From NCBI GenBank assembly GCA_009602735.1, contig WELA01002734.1:1-64000 (forward strand): a stretch of 64,000 bases of DNA, read 5' to 3'. A model generated the notes under the pieces. It saw only the letters and a program-made list of their open reading frames with translations, was not told the DNA's origin and did not search any database. Both the position numbers and the translations under genes were made by a program. Below, piece by piece: positions 44,510-53,120 of the stretch; the stretch's first letter is position 1; each line of letters starts with the position of its first letter. This DNA is from Mesotaenium endlicherianum (Eukaryota; Streptophyta; Zygnematophyceae; Zygnematales; Mesotaeniaceae).

Positions 44510-45775
44510 ATGAAAAAAGTTTTTTCTTTTCTTTCCATTAGCTTCCTTTTTGCCGTACCCTGCCTGGCCAATCCTTATGCCGACACCATCAACGCGGGGC
44601 TTAGTCTCCCTAAAGGCTTCGAAGCGTCCAAAGTATCTGATGGCATTGGCCGTATCCGCCATTTACTGGTTACGCCTGAAGGGGTGATCTATGCCAGAAC
44701 AAGCAGGTTATATAAAGGTAATGGCATTTTAAAAATGACCGCCCAGAACGGAGACGGTAAGATAGACAAGGTTGAAGGATTCAGCAATTATACCGGCACA
44801 GGCATTGCCTTAAAAGACGGCTACCTCTATGCATCCAGTGATGACGAAGTTTTCCGTTACAAATTGAATGCAAAAAATGAAGTGATCGATGCGGAGCATC
44901 CCGAAAAGATCATTACCGGTCTCTGGAATAAAAGACAACACGAATCCAAATCTATTGCCCTCGACAACAACGGTAATATTTATGTGAATATTGGCGCCCC
45001 TTCCAATTCCTGCCAGGAAGTAGACCGTGGCAACGGATCAAAAGGCAGGATGCCCTGTCCCATACTGGATAGCGCGGGGGGTATCTGGATGTTCAAAGCC
45101 GACAAGTTGAATCAAAGCTATGCACAGGGCGTTCGCTATGCAACAGGATTAAGAAATGTAGTGGGTCTCGATTGGAATACACAAAGCAATTCATTGTTTG
45201 TGATGCAACATGGCCGCGATAATTTATTGCAGGATTGGCCTCAGTATTTTGATGCTGAACAAAGCGCCGAACTGCCTTCCGAGTGTATGTATGAATTGAA
45301 AAAAGGCGACAATGCAGGTTGGCCTTATATTTATTACAACCAGATCTTGCACAAGAAAATGCTTGCGCCCGAATACGGTGGCGATGGTAAAACAGAAAGC
45401 CCCAGGGCAAAAGATTTTATCGAGCCTGTAGTAGCGTTCCCTGGTCACCTTGCACCAAACGGATTATTGTTTTATACAGGTAATATGTTCCCCGAAAAAT
45501 ACAGGAACGGCGCTTTCATTGCTTTCCACGGCAGTTGGAATCGTGCTCCCATGCCACAGGAAGGTTATTATGTGGTTTTCGTGCCCTTCAAGAATGGCAA
45601 GCCTTCCGGCAAATGGGAAGTTTTTGCCAATGGCTTTTCGGGTGTGAAAGTAGTGAACGCTACCCGGCAGGCAGAACACCGCCCCTGCGGTCTTGCCCAG
45701 GGGCCCGATGGTTCGCTTTATGTAAGCGACGATAACAAAGGCACTATTTATCGCATCACTTATTCAGGAAAATAA
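44510..45775 (+). CDS. Exported PQQ-type sugar (sorbosone-like) dehydrogenase
   Basis: 421 residues from ATG 44510, with a signal peptide ending at CLANP. A six-bladed propeller is shown by TGTGIALKDGYLYASSDDEV, YATGLRNVVGLDW and LFVMQHGRDNL, with WNRAPMPQEGYYV near the end, as in soluble aldose/sorbosone dehydrogenases. It should oxidise a sugar in the periplasm and pass electrons to the cytochrome c encoded 16 bp downstream. No PQQ synthesis genes are in the window. Confidence 0.88.
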   Translation: MKKVFSFLSISFLFAVPCLANPYADTINAGLSLPKGFEASKVSDGIGRIRHLLVTPEGVIYARTSRLYKGNGILKMTAQNGDGKIDKVEGFSNYTGTGIALKDGYLYASSDDEVFRYKLNAKNEVIDAEHPEKIITGLWNKRQHESKSIALDNNGNIYVNIGAPSNSCQEVDRGNGSKGRMPCPILDSAGGIWMFKADKLNQSYAQGVRYATGLRNVVGLDWNTQSNSLFVMQHGRDNLLQDWPQYFDAEQSAELPSECMYELKKGDNAGWPYIYYNQILHKKMLAPEYGGDGKTESPRAKDFIEPVVAFPGHLAPNGLLFYTGNMFPEKYRNGAFIAFHGSWNRAPMPQEGYYVVFVPFKNGKPSGKWEVFANGFSGVKVVNATRQAEHRPCGLAQGPDGSLYVSDDNKGTIYRITYSGK

Positions 45776-45791
45776 TTTACACTTCACAACC

Positions 45792-46229
45792 ATGAAGAAG
45801 AAACTGATCACAGCAATGGCTTTGTTTTCTTTTGGCATTATGCTTTGGGCACAGACCAATAACCTTTCCGTTTCTGTTGCAAGGGGCGAAGCCGTTTATA
45901 AAAAAGAATGTTTGAGTTGTCACCAGGTAGATGGCGGCGGTGTTCCACACATGAACCCACCGCTGGCACAAAGCTCCAATGTGCTGAAGGACAAGCAAAA
46001 GATCATTACTGTTGTACTGAAGGGCATGTCGGACCGTATTCCGCTCGATGATGAATATTATTCCAATGTCATGGCATCGCACAGCTATCTCACTGACCAG
46101 CAGATAGCAGATGTACTCACGTATGTTCGCAATAGCTTTGGCAATAAAGCAACCGCCGTTACTGCTGCCGAAGTGAAAGCTATACGAGGGCCTGTTAAAA
46201 AAACAACTTCACAAGTAAAGAAAAGCTAG
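45792..46229 (+). CDS. Exported c-type cytochrome
   Basis: 145 residues with a signal peptide ending at LWAQ. One heme-binding CLSCH motif is at residues 40-44, followed by GGGVPHMNPPL and a methionine in KGMSDRIPLDD that may be the distal ligand. It is the probable electron acceptor of the sugar dehydrogenase upstream. Confidence 0.93.
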   Translation: MKKKLITAMALFSFGIMLWAQTNNLSVSVARGEAVYKKECLSCHQVDGGGVPHMNPPLAQSSNVLKDKQKIITVVLKGMSDRIPLDDEYYSNVMASHSYLTDQQIADVLTYVRNSFGNKATAVTAAEVKAIRGPVKKTTSQVKKS

Positions 46230-46234
46230 TGGGA

Positions 46235-46328
46235 AGATGTTAGTTGTTAGTTGTTAGTTGTTAGTTGCTAGTTGTAAGGCCAAAATGCTAACAACTAACA
46301 TCTAACAACTATTAATCATTGAGCCATT
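46235..46328. repeat. Intergenic palindromic repeat, family 2, copy b, with heptad repeat
   Basis: Five tandem 7-bp units (TTAGTTG four times then CTAGTTG, 46240-46274) face an inverted arm GCTAACAACTAACATCTAACAACT (46287-46310). A family 1 scrap ATTGAGCCATT follows (46318-46328). It lies between the convergent cytochrome and GH29 genes. Confidence 0.7.
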
Positions 46329-46340
46329 AACCAGATTATC

Positions 46341-47768
46341 TTAATCCAACGCACCCGTTTTCATCTTACCGTTAGCGGCGGACTGCTGGTTTTCTACTTT
46401 TCCCTTCAATATTACTTTGATCACAGAAGCGTTTGCATCAGGCGAATTGAATGGCACTGCAATATTCAATCCATCCGTTGTAGTAGTTGTTTTCAAAGCA
46501 GCACCACCGGCAAGCAATTTGGCCGATACAACTGTATTCTTAATGCCGGGCACTAAGAGCTGCCCATCGGTGGGCCAATTGAAAACAGAAAAATAAAGAA
46601 TGGTCTGGCCGTCATTTTCTTTCATGGTACAGCGGCCCCAATTCAGCGGTGCAAGCGGATTTGCTTTGGTTGCATAAATGGCTTCTCCGTTCACTTTCAT
46701 CCACTGGCCGATTTCTTTCAGGCGCTCTATGCTGGCATCGGGGAATGTTCCATCTGGTTTGGGTCCTATGTTGAGCAGGTAGTTTCCTCCTTTGGAAGCA
46801 ATATCTGCCAGGTTACGGATCAGTGTTTCGGTAGATTTCCATTTGGTATCGGAAGTTCTGAAACCCCAGGTACCATTCATGGTCATGCAGGTTTCCCAGT
46901 CTTTACCATCGAGTTCGCTGAGGCCGGGTATTTTTTGTTCCGGTGTTTTGGTGTCTCCGGGAAAATTGGGTCGCTTCAACCGGTCGTTCGTGATGATCCG
47001 AGGCTGCAGTTTCAAGAGCTCCTGTAATTTCAATGCGGCATCATCTGTCATGTTGGTGGGCGTATCCCACCACAATACAGCCACATCGCCATAATTGCTC
47101 AACAGTTCTTTCACCTGCGGTACGGCAACACGGTCAATGTATTGCGCAAAGGTGGATGTTTCCTGTGCTGCATCCCAATGGCCATTGTGCGCAGCGGTAA
47201 AAGCATCGATCTTCGCACTATCGGGATTAGCCCAGCCCTCCGACATCAATTTACGGGCAGCGGCGCCACCGGGGTTATTCCAATCCTGCGCCTGCGAGTA
47301 ATAAAAGCCCAGCTTCATACCCTGTTTTTTACAAGCTGCCGCCAGTGCTTTTAAAATGTCTTTACCATAAGGTGTTGCATCGACAATATTCCACGGACTC
47401 GCTTTTGATCCGAACATGGCAAACCCATCGTGGTGCTTGGCTGTGATAACGATGTATTTCATACCCGCCTCTTTTGCCATCCTTACCCAGTCATCTGCAT
47501 TGAATTTTACAGGATTGAATTGTTTGGCGTATTGCTGATATTCAGCAACGGGTATTTTAGAACGGTTCATGATCCATTCGGCACCGCCCCGCTGCTGCTC
47601 GTGCCCATTATATACTCCCGCAAGCTGGGCATATACACCCCAGTGTATGAACATACCGAAACGGGCTTCACGCCACCATTTCATGCGTTCGTCTTTCGGA
47701 AGTTGCTGACTGAAAATCAATTGTGAAGTAAAGAGACAAGCTACAATAAAAAAAACAGTTTTTTTCAT
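46341..47768 (-). CDS. GH29 alpha-L-fucosidase
   Basis: 475 residues with a signal peptide ending at IFSQQ. Family motifs: RFGMFIHWGVYAQLAG, YIVITAKHHDGFAMF, the nucleophile Asp235 in LWWDTP, and a C-terminal beta domain with FNWPTDGQLLVPG. It releases terminal alpha-L-fucose. A shared 18-bp motif lies 98 bp upstream. It resembles the N-terminal part of the fused enzyme at 48910. Confidence 0.95.
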   Translation of the reverse strand: MKKTVFFIVACLFTSQLIFSQQLPKDERMKWWREARFGMFIHWGVYAQLAGVYNGHEQQRGGAEWIMNRSKIPVAEYQQYAKQFNPVKFNADDWVRMAKEAGMKYIVITAKHHDGFAMFGSKASPWNIVDATPYGKDILKALAAACKKQGMKLGFYYSQAQDWNNPGGAAARKLMSEGWANPDSAKIDAFTAAHNGHWDAAQETSTFAQYIDRVAVPQVKELLSNYGDVAVLWWDTPTNMTDDAALKLQELLKLQPRIITNDRLKRPNFPGDTKTPEQKIPGLSELDGKDWETCMTMNGTWGFRTSDTKWKSTETLIRNLADIASKGGNYLLNIGPKPDGTFPDASIERLKEIGQWMKVNGEAIYATKANPLAPLNWGRCTMKENDGQTILYFSVFNWPTDGQLLVPGIKNTVVSAKLLAGGAALKTTTTTDGLNIAVPFNSPDANASVIKVILKGKVENQQSAANGKMKTGALD

Positions 47769-47865
47769 GAGTTTAGCAATGATGATGAATGATGGGTGCC
47801 GGCCGGGTTCAGATGCGTGAAATAAGCAAGAAGCCTCCAGCCTGCAATGCAGGGGATTAACTATC

Positions 47866-47883
47866 TATTCAGTGATTTTGGCG
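47866..47883 (-). promoter_or_regulatory. Shared 18-bp motif, copy upstream of GH29
   Basis: The + strand TATTCAGTGATTTTGGCG matches the two identical copies at 14 of 18 positions, and its left flank TTAACTATC matches TTAGCCATC of the 41461 copy. It is 98 bp before the GH29 start, the same place as in the other three genes. Confidence 0.55.
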
Positions 47884-47965
47884 CGTAATAATTAATTATT
47901 AGGTCATGTTATCATATTCGATTACTTTTAATATCTATTGATTCATTCTTAACTAAACCTCATCT

Positions 47966-48784
47966 ATGAAAATCTTATCCGCCCCGCTGCTGGTTGCAGC
48001 GATCTTGTCCGGCTCCATGACTTTTGCACAATCCAAAGTGCCTGTAAAGACCGGCGAGAAAATCCACAGCACCATCAATACAGTCAATAATATCACACAG
48101 AACATGATGGGACAGGAAATGAAAATTGTTTCCAATGTTACCATGACCGTTCAAACGGAAGTGAAAGAGATCAATCCTGATATTCATTTGTCATCTGTTG
48201 TTACAAAACTTTTATTGAAGAACGAAGCGATGGGACAGTCCATGGATTTTGATTCTGATAAAAAAGAAGATATGGATGGACAGATTGGCCAGGCGGTGAA
48301 AGGTTTCATTGGCACTGCCAACGATATCTTTATTTCAACCGATGGCAAACCGGTTGAGAAGAAAAAAGACGACGGTGCTGCCTCTGCCGAAGCAGTATTG
48401 GGTGGCGACATCAACGATATTGCTCCTGAGTTGTTATTGGCAATACCTGCTTCTCTGAAAGCGGGTGATAGCTGGACCGAAGAACACAACAAGGACGCCG
48501 ATAACAAAAGAAAAATTGTTTACACCATCCAGTCAATCAATGGTAATGAAGCCGTTATTGCATTTACCGGTGAAGAATCAACAAAGAAACCCAAATCTAT
48601 CCAGGGCATGACAGCTACCATCAGCGGCACCAACAATTACAAAGGCACGCTGACCGTTGATACCACGTCTGGTGTGATCAAAGAAAAAAAGACCAACATA
48701 GAAGGTAAGGGTGAAACAGCTATTATGAGCCAAACTATTCCTTTTTCTATTTCAGCAATAGTGAGTACCAGCGCCCGTCAATAA
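47966..48784 (+). CDS. Exported DUF6263-like protein
   Basis: 272 residues with a signal peptide ending at FAQS. The rest is beta-rich with MTVQTEVKEINPD, a long charged middle segment and KGTLTVDTTSGVIKEKK near the end, a pattern seen in DUF6263-type periplasmic proteins of Bacteroidota. The domain name is from memory, and no function is known. It is divergent from GH29. Confidence 0.65.
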   Translation: MKILSAPLLVAAILSGSMTFAQSKVPVKTGEKIHSTINTVNNITQNMMGQEMKIVSNVTMTVQTEVKEINPDIHLSSVVTKLLLKNEAMGQSMDFDSDKKEDMDGQIGQAVKGFIGTANDIFISTDGKPVEKKKDDGAASAEAVLGGDINDIAPELLLAIPASLKAGDSWTEEHNKDADNKRKIVYTIQSINGNEAVIAFTGEESTKKPKSIQGMTATISGTNNYKGTLTVDTTSGVIKEKKTNIEGKGETAIMSQTIPFSISAIVSTSARQ

Positions 48785-48803
48785 TTAAAAGAGCAATCAT
48801 TAA

Positions 48804-48836
48804 ATAAAAAAGGAGTCAGGAATATCTCTGGCTCCT
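48804..48836 (-). terminator. Intrinsic terminator downstream of the GH29-GH88 gene
   Basis: The stem AGGAGTCAG/CTGGCTCCT (48811-48819 with 48828-48836) has one mismatch, and on the reverse strand it is followed by a T-run (48804-48810 as A on the + strand). It probably ends the long - strand polysaccharide operon, about 75 bp after the last gene. Confidence 0.65.
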
Positions 48837-48909
48837 TTGGTACTACTAAAATACCATTTATTGATCAGATCATCATTGAGGCATGGGTGTTTTCTTCATA
48901 AACAATAGC

Positions 48910-51900
48910 TTATTTAGCAAGTTGTAAAACAGGTTTACCTTCCTGCAAGTTCTTACCGCGCAGTAATGCTTCCAGGTAATAATAATCTGCGTAGTTCAAA
49001 GGAACATCCACTTCACTGTTAGCCGGTTTGGCGCCGGTGCTGTGCAACAGAATGAAGCCTTTGTTTTCATTCGCGGGTGAAGTGTACTGGCTGCCTGCGA
49101 GGCTCTCCAGTATCTGATCTGCCGTTGCACGATATATCTTCGCATTCGTTTTGGTATAGGCGCTGAGTTCATACAATGCAGACGCTATCACTGCGGCGGC
49201 AGAAGCGTCTCTTGGTTCATTGGGAATACCCGGCGCATTGAAATCCCAGTAAGGCACTTTGTCTTGGGGAAGGTTGGGATGGTGTAAAATGAAAGCAGCG
49301 ATATGCTCTGCATGATCGAGGTAGGCTTTGTTTTTAGTTTCACGATAGCACATCGTGTAACCGTACAATCCCCATGCCTGTCCGCGTGCCCAGGCCGATT
49401 CATTGGCATATCCCTGGTGCGTGGTTTTCTTTACCACTTTGCCGGTGAGCGTGTCATAATCCACTACATGATATGAGCTGTAATCGGGTCTGAAATGATT
49501 TTTTATAGTGGTATTTGCATGTGCTACGGCAATACGATAGAGTGAAGTATCGCCTGATAGCTTAGCGCCTTCGAACAATAATTCCAGGTTCATCATGTTA
49601 TCGATGATCACCGGGAAGCCCCATTTATCGCGGCTGTGATCCCAGGAACGAAGCGTGCCAGTTGTTGCATTGAATCTTCTGGCCAACGTGCGGGCCGCCT
49701 GTACGATCACTTCTTTATAGTGCGCATCTTTGGTGATTCTGTAACCTGTACCAAAACTGCAATACACTTTAAAGCCCATATCGTGCGTAGTGCCGTTGGT
49801 CTTTTCTTTCTCTATGTTAGCAGTAAATTGTTTGGCAGCCTGCAACCATTCCCGTTTTCCTGTGTACGCATCCAGGAACCAAAGTACGCCGGGAAAGAAC
49901 CCGCTGGTCCAGTCGCGCGATGCTACCAGTTTCAGGTTACCATGTTCCAGTGTTCGCGGGGAAACCAGGTCGGGCTTGCCTGCACCGGCTTTGGCTATTT
50001 CTTGTATCATGAGCCTGCTTTGCGCTTCAGCGTTTGTAAATATTGCAGCCAGGTTTTGTGGTACCAACTGCACTTCCAGTAATCGCATCAGTTCACTTTT
50101 TCCCAATGCAAGCGGCGCAATGGTAAGCTGGTGATATCCTGCTGTAAGATCAGCGGTGCCCAATTCTATTTTTTGTATCACACTTCCTTTTTCAGTAGCC
50201 TGTACTTTGCCCTCATATTTGTTTTGATCCAATTGCAATTGATAAGCACCTGCTGTTTCCGGTGTGGCTACATATTTCACTACTATTTTAAACCGAGCAG
50301 GCTCTCCAAAATTGAAATGCCAGGCAATCTGTTGATTGGTTGACTTCCATCCATCTACATAATAACCGCTCGCCTTACCATCTCCAAAACCAAATCCTTT
50401 TCCTTTCAATATAGCATCAAAGGCCAGCAGCCTGGTAGCTGTATTGCTCGCTACAAAGCGAACCGAATCTGTCTTTGGCTTCTCTTTCAATGCAAGTACG
50501 ATCACTGTATTGCTGGTATCAGGCGCCTGGGGTGGCACCATGATAGTGGTCATGCGATTACCTGCAATTAATTTGAGTGACTGTTTAGCCGGATCGGTAA
50601 GCAGATAGGCTTTGTCAATTTTGTTTAATAAACCTCCAAGTTGCAACCTGCCATCAGATGGCCAGTTGAATACGTGCAGGTAAACAAGGTTGTTTTTTTG
50701 TGTTGTAACACCCCAGCTTTGTAAAGGCAAATCAGATGGAGCTGCATCGTATATGCTTGCTTTGTTTTTTGCGATCCAATCTCCAATGCCTTTTAATATT
50801 GTTACATCTTTCACATCCATTTCACCATCTCCCCTGGGTCCTATATTCATGAGCAGGTTACCCCCTCTCGATACCGCTTTGGCCAGCAACTGGATGAAGA
50901 AAGCAGCGGGCTTGTGACTATCGTCGTATTTGGAATAACCATAGCTTTCATTGGTAGTTGGGATGGCTTCCCAATCGCCTGTTACGGGATAGAATTCAGC
51001 GGGTCTGTCTGCCGTATTCTTATAGTCACCAAAATTCATATCACCTGATCTTGCCAGTCGCCCATTGACCACTACGTTAGGATCTGTTTCCCGGATGGCT
51101 TCCAGTATGCGTATGTTCTCCGACAATGGCAGTTTATGCGGCGTATCGAACCAAAGTATATCGGGATGATAATTGCGCAACAATTCTTTGATCTGAGGAA
51201 TGGCTTTTTCATTCACATATTTCACCGCTTTAGGCAATAGTTCAGGATGCACATCGAACCAGTTTGTTCCGCCGTATAAGTTCAGGTCGCCTCCGGGGTT
51301 CTTGTATTCCCAGTCGTTGCCCGGTGCATCGGGATGTTCCCAGTCGAACGCATGTGAATAATAAAATCCAAACTTCACTCCATATTTCTTACAGGCGGCT
51401 GACAACTCTTTCATGGGGTCGCGCTTGAAAGGCGTTTGTTGCATGATGTTGAAGTCAGATACTTTACTGTTGTACATCGCAAAACCGTCGTGGTGTTTGG
51501 AAGTAATGATGAGGTAATTCATGCCCGCTTCCCTGGCATTGCGTACCCATGTATCGGCATTGAACAGAATGGGATTGAAATGATGTGCCAGCTCGAGGTA
51601 TTCAGCGCGGCTGATCTTTTCTTTGCGCATGAGGTGCTCTGCATACCCGCTTACTTTTTGTCCCTTCCATTCACCACCAGCTTGCGAATACACACCCCAG
51701 TGTATGAACATACCGAATTTCGCTTTGTGCCACCAGTCGATCCGCTGGTCGTGGGTCTTCATCGATTGCGCCCACCATCCTTTGACTGCTTTGTCTATCG
51801 CCTGTTGATCGCGTGCTTTGGCGTTGTTGAACATGTCTTTGTCTTCATCGCCTTTGTTGTTTTGTGCAAATACTATGTTAACAGCCAACAAAGCGGTCGC

Positions 51901-51936
51901 AAGCAGCGCAGATTGAATGTATATCGTTGTTTTCAT
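48910..51936 (-). CDS. Fused GH29 alpha-L-fucosidase and GH88 unsaturated uronyl hydrolase
   Basis: 1008 residues with a signal peptide ending at VFAQN. Residues about 60-490 form a GH29 with KFGMFIHWGVYSQAGG and nucleophile Asp264 in LWFDTP. About 500-630 is a beta-sandwich, possibly carbohydrate-binding (YYVDGWKSTNQQIAWHFNF). About 640-990 is a GH88 with the two catalytic aspartates in THDMGF (719) and IIDNMMN (779). Last gene of the operon, seven bases after the lyase. The fusion predicts coupled removal of fucose and an unsaturated uronate. Confidence 0.93.
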   Translation of the reverse strand: MKTTIYIQSALLATALLAVNIVFAQNNKGDEDKDMFNNAKARDQQAIDKAVKGWWAQSMKTHDQRIDWWHKAKFGMFIHWGVYSQAGGEWKGQKVSGYAEHLMRKEKISRAEYLELAHHFNPILFNADTWVRNAREAGMNYLIITSKHHDGFAMYNSKVSDFNIMQQTPFKRDPMKELSAACKKYGVKFGFYYSHAFDWEHPDAPGNDWEYKNPGGDLNLYGGTNWFDVHPELLPKAVKYVNEKAIPQIKELLRNYHPDILWFDTPHKLPLSENIRILEAIRETDPNVVVNGRLARSGDMNFGDYKNTADRPAEFYPVTGDWEAIPTTNESYGYSKYDDSHKPAAFFIQLLAKAVSRGGNLLMNIGPRGDGEMDVKDVTILKGIGDWIAKNKASIYDAAPSDLPLQSWGVTTQKNNLVYLHVFNWPSDGRLQLGGLLNKIDKAYLLTDPAKQSLKLIAGNRMTTIMVPPQAPDTSNTVIVLALKEKPKTDSVRFVASNTATRLLAFDAILKGKGFGFGDGKASGYYVDGWKSTNQQIAWHFNFGEPARFKIVVKYVATPETAGAYQLQLDQNKYEGKVQATEKGSVIQKIELGTADLTAGYHQLTIAPLALGKSELMRLLEVQLVPQNLAAIFTNAEAQSRLMIQEIAKAGAGKPDLVSPRTLEHGNLKLVASRDWTSGFFPGVLWFLDAYTGKREWLQAAKQFTANIEKEKTNGTTHDMGFKVYCSFGTGYRITKDAHYKEVIVQAARTLARRFNATTGTLRSWDHSRDKWGFPVIIDNMMNLELLFEGAKLSGDTSLYRIAVAHANTTIKNHFRPDYSSYHVVDYDTLTGKVVKKTTHQGYANESAWARGQAWGLYGYTMCYRETKNKAYLDHAEHIAAFILHHPNLPQDKVPYWDFNAPGIPNEPRDASAAAVIASALYELSAYTKTNAKIYRATADQILESLAGSQYTSPANENKGFILLHSTGAKPANSEVDVPLNYADYYYLEALLRGKNLQEGKPVLQLAK

Positions 51937-51943
51937 GTGTTGA

Positions 51944-53119
51944 TTAGTTGATCCAGATCAATGGATTTCGCACAGGCAGGTTGCGTATGATCTCTTCGTC
52001 TGCAGGTGCATGGTTCAATCGTTTCCAGGTATCCAGCCATTCTTGCTGGTGATACGCAGATGCGCTCATGAACAGAAAGGTTTGCGCTACCGGCCATGCT
52101 TCCCAATGCATCACATCGTGCCGGAAAGGCCATTTGTTTTTATCGGCTACAAAAGGATATAAATAAGCAATCCCTTTTTTGATGGAACGTCCGTCCGGCG
52201 TCTGGTAATTCCAGAGATCGTCTGCTTTGGTTGAAAGCAACTGGCAGAGGGTGGTCATGGCATCCAGGTTGAAAATGGAATAGCCATAAGGTTTCGTCCT
52301 TTTGATCTCCCTCGGAAAACTACCGTCTGCCGCCATCTGGTTGGGCAGCAGCACCTGCTTGTAACGATCCCTGCAAAACTGCAGGATCTTTTCATTGCGG
52401 GTGAATTTTGCAAAAGCCGCTACCTGCATGGCCCAGCAAGTACCATGATTGTTCTCTGCATTCATTTCATCTTTGCCATATTGATGCGTAGTGAGCCATT
52501 GCAGGTATTGTTCAAACCATTGTTTGATCGATTGCAATGCTTCCTGGTCCATACCATTCGCCTGTTCCATTACCATCAAACCCTGCACTACATCCAGTAA
52601 TTGTATGGTATCGATGATGCCGATACCGCGGCCGGTAAAACGTCCTTTGATCGCCTGCGCGTACAACAGGTTGGGGTTCATTTTTGTATCGGCATTCACA
52701 AACCAGGCAATACAATGCTTCATGGCTTGTTGCACATAGCGCTTATCGCCTGTTAATTTATACGCCGAAGCAAGGGCCCCCACGATCTTGCTGAACCGGA
52801 TCATTGCATGACGATGGGCTACAAAATTATCGGGGTTGGTCATGCCGTCTTTCTGAATATACGGACTATCCACACTCACCGGATTGGGCCACCAGTAATC
52901 GCCTTCCGAATAAAAATCATGCTTTCCTCCTGCACTTCGTGGCGAAGCAGCAGCCGTTACCGTAACCGGTTCCTGTTGCATAGCCCAGGCTGCTTCCTGC
53001 ATAATCTGTTTGCGTAATACAGCGGCTATTTGATTTTCAAAGCCCGGCTTCTTTTGAACAGGCATGCCTGCAAAACACAACACAGTAACAATGCACAAGC
53101 AAATGCTGGTTCTTTTCAT
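51944..53119 (-). CDS. PL38-like alginate-lyase-superfamily enzyme
   Basis: 391 residues with a short leader. The (alpha/alpha) toroid fold carries FYSEGDYWWPNPVS, NAENNHGTCWAMQVAAFAK (Asn-His pair) and MHWEAWPVAQTFLF, typical of the alginate-lyase superfamily and, I think, of family PL38, whose studied members cut glucuronan or alginate. The exact substrate is inferred. Its product should carry the unsaturated uronate that GH88 and GH105 remove. It starts one base after the GH31 stop. Confidence 0.75.
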   Translation of the reverse strand: MKRTSICLCIVTVLCFAGMPVQKKPGFENQIAAVLRKQIMQEAAWAMQQEPVTVTAAASPRSAGGKHDFYSEGDYWWPNPVSVDSPYIQKDGMTNPDNFVAHRHAMIRFSKIVGALASAYKLTGDKRYVQQAMKHCIAWFVNADTKMNPNLLYAQAIKGRFTGRGIGIIDTIQLLDVVQGLMVMEQANGMDQEALQSIKQWFEQYLQWLTTHQYGKDEMNAENNHGTCWAMQVAAFAKFTRNEKILQFCRDRYKQVLLPNQMAADGSFPREIKRTKPYGYSIFNLDAMTTLCQLLSTKADDLWNYQTPDGRSIKKGIAYLYPFVADKNKWPFRHDVMHWEAWPVAQTFLFMSASAYHQQEWLDTWKRLNHAPADEEIIRNLPVRNPLIWIN

Positions 53120-53120
53120 A

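Noticed and set aside
48811-48840. Hairpin as a terminator for the DUF6263-like gene on the + strand
   Set aside because: Only three T follow on the + strand, whereas the - strand has a run of six or more; it was assigned to the - strand operon.
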